A stretch of 64,000 bases of DNA from an uncultured Flavobacteriaceae bacterium (lineage in GTDB: Bacteria > Bacteroidota > Bacteroidia > Flavobacteriales > Flavobacteriaceae): the NCBI GenBank assembly GCA_947494715.1, contig CANLWG010000014.1, positions 119,478 through 183,477 on the forward strand, read 5' to 3'. This document shows positions 8,566-16,970 of this stretch, in pieces. The translations under genes and the position numbers were made by a program. A model generated the notes under the pieces. The model was not told where the DNA came from. It ran no database searches and saw only the letters and a list, made by a program, of their open reading frames with translations. Positions within the stretch are counted from its first letter, which is position 1. Each line of letters starts with the position of its first letter.

Positions 8566-10655
8566 AAGATAGTTTATACTTTTCGTTGAAAGACAAAAAA
8601 GGGGTCTTCAAGCTCGAAATACTTAGATATAAGGTATTTTGGTTTGGGCTGGCTCTGAAAATAGCATTATCGTTTCTATTTGCCGGCCAATTTTTAAAAG
8701 AGGCTTTTATTCCGTTCGTGACTTATTTTTTTCAATCGGGCTTTAGCAATCCCTATGAATACTTTTATAACGCCGGGGCTGCGGACGCCTTTCCCTATCC
8801 GCCTTTTATGCTCTACTTCTTGGGCTTTTTAGGTGGTTTTGCGGCCAACCTAACCCCATTCTTAATTAGGATACCCTTGCTTTTGGCCGATGTTGGTATT
8901 TTACTTGTTTTAAGTAGGCTTCTTCGGGGTAAAGCAGTTAAATTATTGAAGTACTACTGGTTATCTCCCGTACTTATTTATATCACCTACATTCATGGTC
9001 AGTTGGATGTTGTCCCGATTGCCTTTCTCCTAGCATCTTCTTATTTGCTTTTTAAAAAGAAAAATGTTTATTCCGCTTTGATATTGGGCTTGGGAATAGC
9101 GACAAAAACCAATCTTGTGCTGGTTATTCCGTTCTACATTCTTTACATATGGAAAAACAACAACGAAAAAAAATTGGCTAAACTTGCCGTGCCTGCACTA
9201 ATTACGTTGCTTGTTTTTTTTCTTTTGAATCTTCCGTATATAGACAGCGAGTCATATCTCAAAATGGTCTATGCCAATAGAGAGCAACCGAAAGTTTGGA
9301 ATGCCAGTTTTTCTATGATGGGTGCATTAAACTATTATATCATCCCCTCGGTGTATCTTATTTTGCTGGCAACAGCAACTCGCTTTAAACGCATAAGCAA
9401 AGACTTGTTTTTAATATTCATAGGCTTTTCTTTTTCCGTACTCTTGATTTTTATTCCACCGCAACCGGGATGGTATTTCTGGATTCTTCCCTTTTTCGTG
9501 TATTTTGCCATTCGCGAAAATAAATTTTCGTTTTTGCCCATATTGATTTTACAGTTTGCATTCTTTGTCTACTTTGCCCTGACGCCGGATTCGGATTATT
9601 TCTACGTATTCCTGTTCAGCGAAAGTACGTTCACGCTCTATGGCTTTTTTGAGGAAAATCAGTGGATATCTCCTGATGTCCTGGCGAGTTTAGCATTGAC
9701 CTTTTTACAAACTTGCTTGCTTCTCAACGTGTATTGGATCTATAAATGGGGCATCAAGAAGAACTTGGAGAAGAAAATAAAGAACAAACCCTTCTTAGTA
9801 GGTATAGGAGGGGATTCAGGAGTGGGAAAATCTACATTGACCGAATTGCTTACGAATCTTTTTGGAGCCCATAACATGACCATCATTAGGGGCGATGATA
9901 TGCACAGATGGGAGCGGGGTCATGACAAATGGGAAGAAATCACACATTTATCGCCAAAGGCAAACCATTTACATGAAGATATAAGGCATCTAAAGGCATT
10001 GAAAGATGGCAAGAAAGTTTTACGAAGGTTTTATGATCATGGTACGGGAAAGTTCAAAGAACCTTCTAAAGTATATCCTAATAAAATAACCGTATTTGAA
10101 GGGCTGCATCCTTTCTATATTTCAGCAAAGCGAAATCTATTCGATTTGAAAATCTTCGTAGAACCAGAGGAGAACTTACGATTGCACTGGAAAATAAGCC
10201 GTGACATTGTGAAAAGGGATTATACAAAGGAGAAAGTCCTGTATCAACTAAAACTTAGAGAAGAAGACAGTACTAAATATATTCGTTCGCAAGCGCCATT
10301 CGCAGATGTGAAGATCGCTTTTTATTCGGTGGAGGATATTGATGACATTGGTAATGGCAAAGTACTGGAATTGGCACTTCGGATCGAGTTGGAAACGAAT
10401 ATAGACACTAGCAATCTGTTATATAATTTACATGAGTATCAGACATTACAAATTGTACATGACTATGGTGTAAGCAACCAAGTTTTGGACATTAAAGGCA
10501 CCATTTCAAGTAGTGATATAAAAGAAGAAATGGAAAGGTTTATTGGAGACTATGATGAATTCACGGAAGATGCGGTTTTCGAAAAAGACCTCAATGGATT
10601 TTTACAGCTATTTCTCATTTACTGTATCGTGTTTAAAGCTCAAAATAATTCCTAA
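8556..10655 (+). CDS. Membrane GT-C glycosyltransferase fused to uridine-kinase-like P-loop domain
   Basis: A 699 aa fusion. Residues ~25-400 contain about ten hydrophobic segments with an FPYPPF motif in the first large loop, as in GT-C polyprenyl-phosphate-sugar-dependent mannosyltransferases. Residues ~408-600 are a soluble P-loop kinase of the uridine kinase/phosphoribulokinase type: Walker A GGDSGVGKST, a RGDDMHRWERG substrate segment, and VFEGLHPFY. A tail of about 100 residues follows. The chain is continuous, with no stop or frame change in the linker. The ATG overlaps the upstream stop by 10 nt, and the next gene starts directly after the stop. A kinase fused to a membrane glycosyltransferase suggests phosphorylation of a glycan or of its precursor at the membrane (inference). 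Confidence 0.85.
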   Translation: MALKDSLYFSLKDKKGVFKLEILRYKVFWFGLALKIALSFLFAGQFLKEAFIPFVTYFFQSGFSNPYEYFYNAGAADAFPYPPFMLYFLGFLGGFAANLTPFLIRIPLLLADVGILLVLSRLLRGKAVKLLKYYWLSPVLIYITYIHGQLDVVPIAFLLASSYLLFKKKNVYSALILGLGIATKTNLVLVIPFYILYIWKNNNEKKLAKLAVPALITLLVFFLLNLPYIDSESYLKMVYANREQPKVWNASFSMMGALNYYIIPSVYLILLATATRFKRISKDLFLIFIGFSFSVLLIFIPPQPGWYFWILPFFVYFAIRENKFSFLPILILQFAFFVYFALTPDSDYFYVFLFSESTFTLYGFFEENQWISPDVLASLALTFLQTCLLLNVYWIYKWGIKKNLEKKIKNKPFLVGIGGDSGVGKSTLTELLTNLFGAHNMTIIRGDDMHRWERGHDKWEEITHLSPKANHLHEDIRHLKALKDGKKVLRRFYDHGTGKFKEPSKVYPNKITVFEGLHPFYISAKRNLFDLKIFVEPEENLRLHWKISRDIVKRDYTKEKVLYQLKLREEDSTKYIRSQAPFADVKIAFYSVEDIDDIGNGKVLELALRIELETNIDTSNLLYNLHEYQTLQIVHDYGVSNQVLDIKGTISSSDIKEEMERFIGDYDEFTEDAVFEKDLNGFLQLFLIYCIVFKAQNNS

Positions 10656-12710
10656 ATGAAAAACAACGAACTGTATATATTTTTAGTAAAGTATAAATTG
10701 TTTCTTCTCGCGCTGTTGTTGCTATTTATTACCGTGGTAGTAATTCAGGTGAATTACAATAAGAATAACATGCATAATGAACATGTTGATGAGTATTTTA
10801 CCATTAGCTCGATACACCCGAACCTTACTCCCGACAAAACCACGCATAGAGCATTAAATGGGCCGAGAATGTTCACTTACTTGTTTTATCCCGGAGCGAT
10901 GGTAGGGATGATAAATCATATGGGCGGTAATGTGTATGAAGACGGATGGAAGTATCCTGGGCACAATTATTTTCTAAAAAACTATCGTACTTGGGGTTCT
11001 GGATCAAAAGAAAATATGGAAGATCCTAACTTTCGGTATTTCCATTATTACCTAAAACTACAGGCGATCTTCTTTATGTTCCTATCTTTTATACCAATTG
11101 TTTTTTTATTATGGAAGCATAAGCACTATGTTGGCATGTTCATGGTTGCAACTCTAGTGGGGATAAACTTGTTGGTTCTTGAGGAGCGCAGCCTTTTTTA
11201 TATAGAGCCTTTATTGATTTCAATGATGAACCTCCTCATATGGCTCTATTTTCTTCTTGCCGGGAAAAAGAAAATTAGCCGGTTTTGGGTTATTTTCTCC
11301 TCCTTTCTTTTTGCAGTAACAATATCACTTAAATTTTCGGCCATATTTATTATCGTCCTAATTGCTGTTTTGATAGTTACCAAGTTTAAAACATTGGAAA
11401 AAAGACTGGCCACAAGCTCTCTTTTGATATTGCTTTCCTTGTTTTTCTTTTGTTTGATCAACTGGAATATTTTTTATAGCAAAGATGTCTTCAATGTTGT
11501 CGTTCATGACTATTTTTCGAATTTCTGGCAATACGCAACAGGAGCAAAAGGGCATGTTGTCGAAAGTTTCAAATGGGACAATTTTAGGAAGGTAGTTGGG
11601 GAGGTTTTCTATTCCCTAGGGGGGGTTGTTTTTCTATTGCCTATTATCCTTTTTTTTGGCCTGAAATGGTTTAAAAAAGAATCATTTCGCACATGGGCAG
11701 GTTTTATATTCGTCATTTTATTGTCCGTAGGCCTTATTATAAAGCAGCAATTGTATGTGGATAGGAACATACTTCCATTTCTTACAGCGCTGGTGCTTAT
11801 CACCGGAGTCATGCTTGATCGAATCATTACCCATATTTCGAACAGCGATGGTTTTAAGAAAAAGATAAAACCAAGCTATTTGTATGTAATACTCGCGACG
11901 TTTATTTTTCTACCGATTTTGGGCGGTTCAAAGAGCCATTTTAAAACATTCTTTCCGAACGCAAAGGCCAATATAGCAACGACAATTGAGGGGATAAAAG
12001 AAAAGGAAAACCGCAGATTGGTGATAATCGATTATGCGGCTGCGGATGATTTCGAAGGGTTCTCATCAAAAAAGGAAGCGGCATCTGCAATACCGACCAA
12101 TGGTGAAAACTTTAAAAGTTTCATACGAAATAGCATTGGTGATTTTCAAACACAGGATGTAGTAGTAGTTTCCGAAGTAAAGAATAATAAGCAGTTGACA
12201 ACTTATGTACTGCCTACTATTTTTAATACCAATAGGCAATACGACAAATACTTTGTTTTTTATAATGATTCGAGTAAAAACATGGAATTTCAGAAGGTCA
12301 ACGCTATTTTCAACGGCAAGGAGACAAGATCACTTCTTAAGGACTCTATTGCGATTCGAGAGGATTTGATTTTAAGGGAGGTTAAAATTGAAAAAAAGAA
12401 AAGAATCCTCTTCAAATTCGATTTTTTGGCGACTAAAATTAGCGATTGGTACGGGTGCCGATTTTATTTTCATGGAAGGGCATATGCTGAGGATATAAAT
12501 AAGCTCCCGGCAAATAGAATAGAAAATGGTTTCGAGGGATGGGATTTTACGATAGATAAAGATAATACCATCAAGTACGGAAATTCTATGTACGTGTTTC
12601 AAGAATTCGACCCCAGTTTGAAGAAATACGAAGAGTTCACTTTTGGTATTTTTAGAGGATGTACAAAAAGTGAAGAGTTTAAAGTGAAGCATATTACCCT
12701 TTCTGAATAA
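10656..12710 (+). CDS. Polytopic GT-C-type glycosyltransferase (putative)
   Basis: A 684 aa membrane protein starting immediately after the stop of the fusion gene. An N-terminal membrane helix (residues ~12-30) is followed by a loop with NEHVDEYFT, the position where GT-C enzymes (PMT/ArnT-like) carry the catalytic Asp/Glu. About ten more hydrophobic segments run to residue ~425, and a hydrophilic domain of about 260 residues closes the protein. It most likely moves a lipid-linked sugar on the outer face of the inner membrane. Donor and acceptor are unknown. Last gene of the run; an IS element has inserted about 300 nt downstream. Confidence 0.72.
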   Translation: MKNNELYIFLVKYKLFLLALLLLFITVVVIQVNYNKNNMHNEHVDEYFTISSIHPNLTPDKTTHRALNGPRMFTYLFYPGAMVGMINHMGGNVYEDGWKYPGHNYFLKNYRTWGSGSKENMEDPNFRYFHYYLKLQAIFFMFLSFIPIVFLLWKHKHYVGMFMVATLVGINLLVLEERSLFYIEPLLISMMNLLIWLYFLLAGKKKISRFWVIFSSFLFAVTISLKFSAIFIIVLIAVLIVTKFKTLEKRLATSSLLILLSLFFFCLINWNIFYSKDVFNVVVHDYFSNFWQYATGAKGHVVESFKWDNFRKVVGEVFYSLGGVVFLLPIILFFGLKWFKKESFRTWAGFIFVILLSVGLIIKQQLYVDRNILPFLTALVLITGVMLDRIITHISNSDGFKKKIKPSYLYVILATFIFLPILGGSKSHFKTFFPNAKANIATTIEGIKEKENRRLVIIDYAAADDFEGFSSKKEAASAIPTNGENFKSFIRNSIGDFQTQDVVVVSEVKNNKQLTTYVLPTIFNTNRQYDKYFVFYNDSSKNMEFQKVNAIFNGKETRSLLKDSIAIREDLILREVKIEKKKRILFKFDFLATKISDWYGCRFYFHGRAYAEDINKLPANRIENGFEGWDFTIDKDNTIKYGNSMYVFQEFDPSLKKYEEFTFGIFRGCTKSEEFKVKHITLSE

Positions 12711-13006
12711 TCCTAAGCATCATTTATATCTTTTAAAATCAATTACCAGCATTAAGAGCACAAATTTTTTTTGGAGTAGTAATTAAAGCTCTTAGTTTGG
12801 CATTGCGAAGTACGTGTTCTGAAAAATCTTCTTTTGTGATTTGCGTTTTCCTAATTAGGCGATAATTTATCTTTAGGCCGACCGTAAGACTGCGCAAAAA
12901 CCCATTTATAATATCTTCCAAATATTAAATTTGACTTTTTACCAGAAAAAGGATTATTTATACTTGACTCAATACTAATTGAAGTGTAAGTGATAATATA
13001 CTACCT
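12711..13006. other. AT-rich intergenic stretch before IS
   Basis: About 300 nt between the last glycoconjugate gene and the IS. It holds only a 60-codon minus-strand reading frame (12739-12921) without recognisable similarity. No clear terminator hairpin is visible after 12710. The last four bases (13003-13006, ACCT) are the left copy of the IS target duplication. Confidence 0.5.
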
Positions 13007-14033
13007 AACGTGAGTTCGATATAACTATAGTGTCAAATATAGTTGTTTGGTATCGACGAAATTGTTTTTGAGCGATGGTTTTCTATCCTTGAAATTATAG
13101 GCTATCAAAGCCGAAAAGATGTTGTTGAAGTAGTTTGCCACGCTCCTGTGCCTTGAGTGCTCAACTTGGCATATGTTCTTTAGTTGGTCGAAGATGGTCT
13201 CTATAATGGCTCTTTTCCTCAAGTGATAGGCATCGGCCATCGGTGTGACCAGTTTTGTTTTCATATTCTTTCTGAGCTTGGTGACCAAATGCACACCGTT
13301 GGAGAAGAGTTCGGCGAACAGTTTTTTTGATATATACCCCTTGTCGCCAAAGAGTTTGCCGAAGAGTTTTTTGACAAAGGCCTTGAAGCGTAGTGGTTTC
13401 CTATCGTCGGCATTCCCCCGGTCAGCATGAAATCTATGATGCCACCTTGGTCATTGGTGACAATGTGCAGTTTGAAGCCATAGAACCAACCAAGGGAACA
13501 TTGCCCCCTCTTGGCAAGTTCTTTGAAGACCTTGTGCTGGTTGATGCGCTTTTTGTCACAGACGCGCAAAGGGGTCGAGTCCACGAAGCTGATGCCCGTA
13601 CAGTGGGCAAGCCCGCAGGTCTTCAAGTATATGGCCAAGGGCATGAAGCTTTCCCTTTTGAGCTCTACCATACGATTGTAGGACACAAGGTCCGGGAAAT
13701 GATCCGCCAGATGTTCGCGCACATATCCGGTGTAGAAATCCTTAAAGGTCCTGTATCCCGAAAAATGGAAGAGTACCTGAACGGTCATTATCTCGGAAAG
13801 GTACATTTTAGAGGACCTGATACGCTTTTTCCCATTAGAGATCGGGCTTCTTTGCCAAAAAGGGACAAATTCTTGGCAGAAATCGTCGATGGAACAGAAA
13901 ATTTCGGTAATTTTAAGTGAAGACAACATAAGCAGAGGTTTCAGTTAAACAATTAGAATTCAACACTTTAATTTACTGAATATTCTGCTTTTTTGTTCCT
14001 GAAAAACCAAATTTCTTACGTCGAACTCACGTT
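13007..14033. mobile_element. IS982-family insertion sequence, ~1027 bp
   Basis: Element bounded by imperfect terminal inverted repeats. The left end from 13007 and the reverse complement of the right end up to 14033 share AACGTGAGTTCGA followed by a similar stretch. Both sides are flanked by the direct repeat ACCT (13003-13006 and 14034-14037), which looks like a target-site duplication. Size and content (a single DDE transposase on the minus strand) fit IS982. The transposase reading frame is interrupted, so this copy is probably not autonomous. Confidence 0.85.
13025..13929 (-). pseudogene. IS982-type transposase, frameshifted
   Basis: Transposase of the IS982 family with a DDE nuclease: FVDSTPL (first Asp), a FGDKGYIS segment (second Asp) and KRAIIETIFDQLKN (Glu). 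The first ~170 codons (from ATG at 13929) run to DFMLTGG; the frame then breaks at the run of five C at 13415-13419, and the remainder, including HLVTKLRKNMK and the Glu motif, continues one frame over to the stop at 13025. Restoring one base in that run would give the family-typical ADDRKPL join. A real mutation, a sequencing error in a homopolymer, or a programmed shift are all possible; mutation or error is the simplest. Large opposite-strand ORFs here are shadows. Confidence 0.85.
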
Positions 14034-14117
14034 ACCTACGTTTAATACACGAAACGTTAGCCACAATTACACCTTTTCTTGGTCAATACTAAAAATTGGA
14101 ATTACGAAGATTTACAC

Positions 14118-15635
14118 TTAAAACGGACTTTCATCTGGACGATTATCAAATCGAAACGATAGCGGCAAAGCTGTACCCAAAAGGGATTTATTAATAATTG
14201 TAGTGCTTTGAATATTCCATGACTTTATATTTTCTTGATTAAAAGCATTGGCCTGGTAAAACATAACTCCCATATCTAGTACATTGGAAACATTCCAATT
14301 ACCAATATCTTGATTAAAGATATTTGCATCATAAAACATCGACTGCATATCAGTTACATTTGACACATTCCAATTACCAATATCTTGGTTAAAATTCCGC
14401 GCACCCCTAAACATATTAGACATATCTGTTAAATTAGACACATCCCAATTGCCAATATCTTGGTTAAAATTACGGGCGCCCCAAAACATATCTGACATAT
14501 CAAGAACATTAGACACATTCCAATCGCGAATATTTTGGTTAAATGTTTGCGCGCCATGAAACATTCGATACATGTTCTTAACACTAGAAACATCCCAATT
14601 ATTAATATCTTGACTAAAAACACGGGTTTTGGTAAACATTTCAGACATATCCGTCACGCTTGAGACATTCCAATCACCAATAGTTTGATTAAAAGTATCG
14701 GTATTGGCAAACATCTTGGACATATCCTGCACTGCTGAAACGTCCCAATTACCAATATCTTGATTAAAAGCATCAGCACTGTCAAACATTTGAGACATAT
14801 CCTGCACTGCTGAAACATCCCAATTACCAATATCATGGTTAAAATCCGTACTCCAAAACATTCCCGACATATCCGTTACATTAGACACATCCCAATTACT
14901 AATATCTTGGTTAAAATCCGTACTCCAAAACATTCCCGACATATCCGTTACATTGGAAACATTCCAATTGCCAATATCTTGGTTAAAATTAATCCGCCCG
15001 AACATTCCTGACATATCCGTTACATTAGACACATCCCAATTACCAATATCTTGATTGAAATCACTAAGCAAAAACATTTCAGACATATCCGTTACATTAG
15101 ATACATCCCAATTACCAATATCTGAGTTAAATCGATTTGTACTTTCAAACATTCCCGACATATCCGTTACATTGGATACATCCCATTCACTAATATCTGA
15201 TCTAAATTGATAAGCCTCATAAAACATTCGCGACATATCGGTTACATTAGACACATCCCATTTACTTACATCGCCATAAAAATCTCTCGCGCTTTCAAAC
15301 ATTCTCGACATATTGGTTACATTGGATACATCCCAGTCTTCAACGCCGCCATCAAAGGTCGATTTACTAAACATTTCCGACATATCGGTTACATTAGACA
15401 CATCCCAATTACCAATATAGCCATTGAATGATCCAACTCCAGCAAAAAGCCCGCTCATATCCCTAATTTTACTGGTATCAATCGTATTTAATTCAACGCC
15501 ACATTCTATTAATGCTATTAACTCCTGCTTATTATTGGGGCTTAAGCTTTTTTCAGAACATTTTACAACATCTGTTTTAGTACACGATATGGTAAATGTG
15601 GTGACTACAAGCAATAAAAAAACTTTATTCAACAT
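14118..15635 (-). CDS. BspA/DUF285 25-residue-repeat lipoprotein
   Basis: A 505 aa surface lipoprotein. The first 18 residues are a signal peptide ending in the lipobox TISC (Cys 18). After a spacer of ~50 residues come 16 full repeats and a partial 17th of 24-25 residues, consensus xFNQDIGNWDVSNVTDMSxM followed by F and four or five variable residues. This is the DUF285/BspA-like repeat known from Mycoplasma, Lactobacillus and many Bacteroidota proteins; the repeats probably stack into an elongated solenoid that binds surface or host ligands. A short non-repeat tail ends the protein. There is no T9SS C-terminal domain. The gene lies alone, next to an IS and a long intergenic region. Repeat number is probably variable between strains (inference). 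Confidence 0.92.
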   Translation of the reverse strand: MLNKVFLLLVVTTFTISCTKTDVVKCSEKSLSPNNKQELIALIECGVELNTIDTSKIRDMSGLFAGVGSFNGYIGNWDVSNVTDMSEMFSKSTFDGGVEDWDVSNVTNMSRMFESARDFYGDVSKWDVSNVTDMSRMFYEAYQFRSDISEWDVSNVTDMSGMFESTNRFNSDIGNWDVSNVTDMSEMFLLSDFNQDIGNWDVSNVTDMSGMFGRINFNQDIGNWNVSNVTDMSGMFWSTDFNQDISNWDVSNVTDMSGMFWSTDFNHDIGNWDVSAVQDMSQMFDSADAFNQDIGNWDVSAVQDMSKMFANTDTFNQTIGDWNVSSVTDMSEMFTKTRVFSQDINNWDVSSVKNMYRMFHGAQTFNQNIRDWNVSNVLDMSDMFWGARNFNQDIGNWDVSNLTDMSNMFRGARNFNQDIGNWNVSNVTDMQSMFYDANIFNQDIGNWNVSNVLDMGVMFYQANAFNQENIKSWNIQSTTIINKSLLGTALPLSFRFDNRPDESPF

Positions 15636-16194
15636 AGTATGCTTTTAGACTTAACGAAGATCTCAGGTCTTTATTTTATTAAAATCTGGGCAAATAAAAA
15701 AGCTAAATATACCCAATAAAATGAGTGTTAAAGGGATAATTTTAAAAACACCTGTGGCTAACAAAGAATCTATAAACAATAGAGGTTTCGGGCATATTTT
15801 TAGAGTTTGTGTGTTCCTATCAAGTCGGTAAAATCTTTGGGACCGATAGCTCTATCGGGTTGCTTTGACAAAAAAACAAAAACAAAAGATTTGCTAGGTT
15901 AACGGAAAGTTAGCGTCTTTTTTTCGAAGGAGCTACGCCAGAAATTGAATACTCCTGCATGGAATTCATCCGAGTTGAATAAAAACAGTCTGTAACAAAA
16001 AGATATAAGATCAGCTTTAGCAATATTCAACTTCAATCGTTTAGGGTTTAACTCCCCACTCCTACCTAAAATTTGATTTTTATCAAATACACTGATAAAA
16101 AAATATCAAGAAAAAACGGGTTATTAAAAACTCATTTGGTGCAGCTTTGTTTTTTTTGTCATAAAAAAGTGCGAATTTCGTAAAAACCGCCAGA
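15636..16194. other. 559-nt intergenic region with a short palindrome
   Basis: Divergent spacer between the repeat lipoprotein (minus) and the DUF4956 gene (plus), so it should hold both promoters; I see no clear TAnnTTTG match. A 7-bp palindrome with a 2-nt centre lies at 15843-15858 (CCGATAG/CTATCGG), similar to small REP-like palindromes. No credible gene is visible. Confidence 0.45.
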
Positions 16195-16872
16195 ATGAAT
16201 GAGCTGATCGACCAATTTGATTTAAATGTACCAGAGAGTTTTTCGATTCAAACTTACGTCTTCGGCATATTAATATGTGCGGTTTTGCTCTATCTGTTAT
16301 CACTTGTTTATATAAAATTCGGAAAAGCTATTTCGAATAGGGCGCAATTGTCTAGAGTTCTTATTCTTGTAGGTATTACCACATTCATTATCATTTCAAT
16401 CGTAAAATCATCCCTTGCCTTATCTTTGGGCTTGGTTGGGGCATTGTCGATTGTTCGTTTTAGAACGGCTATTAAAGAGCCAGAAGAATTGGGCTATTTC
16501 TTTATTGCCATCTCAATCGGGTTGGGCATGGGTGCCAATCAACTACTACCAACTCTAATAGGGTTTTTTGTGCTTGTGCTTGTCATTGTAGTTCTGAGTA
16601 AGAGTTCACTCAAAAACTCCATTAGCCAAAACCTTATTATTTCTATGACTTCCCAAAAGCAAGAAAAATCAAAGGTCACAGGTGAGATAAGCCAGATAGT
16701 ACAGGCTAGTGCGAACCAGGTAGACTTAAAGCGCATGAAATACAGTGAAGATCGAATAAACCTGAACTTTTTGATAAACGTGGCCTCACTTGATACCATA
16801 AATGAGATAAATGACAATCTCCTAGGGTTAAATGATAGTATGGAAATTACTTTTATCGATAGCGAGGTTTAA
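16195..16872 (+). CDS. DUF4956 family membrane protein
   Basis: A 225 aa protein with four hydrophobic segments in residues ~20-145 and a soluble C-terminal domain of ~75 residues. The glycine-rich LGLVGALSIVRFRTAIKEP and the following YFFIAISIGLGMGAN are the conserved core of the DUF4956 family. Function is not established. In many genomes it sits next to VTC-domain and CotH-kinase genes, as here (98 nt before the CotH gene), which suggests a membrane partner of a polyphosphate- or phosphotransfer-linked system. The context supports one operon of three genes. Confidence 0.85.
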   Translation: MNELIDQFDLNVPESFSIQTYVFGILICAVLLYLLSLVYIKFGKAISNRAQLSRVLILVGITTFIIISIVKSSLALSLGLVGALSIVRFRTAIKEPEELGYFFIAISIGLGMGANQLLPTLIGFFVLVLVIVVLSKSSLKNSISQNLIISMTSQKQEKSKVTGEISQIVQASANQVDLKRMKYSEDRINLNFLINVASLDTINEINDNLLGLNDSMEITFIDSEV

Positions 16873-16970
16873 GTGAAATCTTAGTATGCTAAATTTTACC
16901 CTGATTAAAATAGTAGCCTAATTAATTTGGGTCGTGTGAAGTACTCTTAAATAATACTCTGCAACTAAAG

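Noticed and set aside
12739..12921. 60-codon minus-strand ORF downstream of the GT-C gene
   Set aside because: No similarity, no promoter or ribosome site, and only chance-length; treated as intergenic.
13393..13920. 175-codon plus-strand ORF opposite the IS transposase
   Set aside because: The minus-strand frame carries the IS982 DDE motifs; the plus-strand product has no recognisable family.
15207..15648. Plus-strand ORFs with repeated HIGYIRHIP patterns
   Set aside because: They arise from the antisense of the 72-75 bp repeats in the BspA-like lipoprotein gene.
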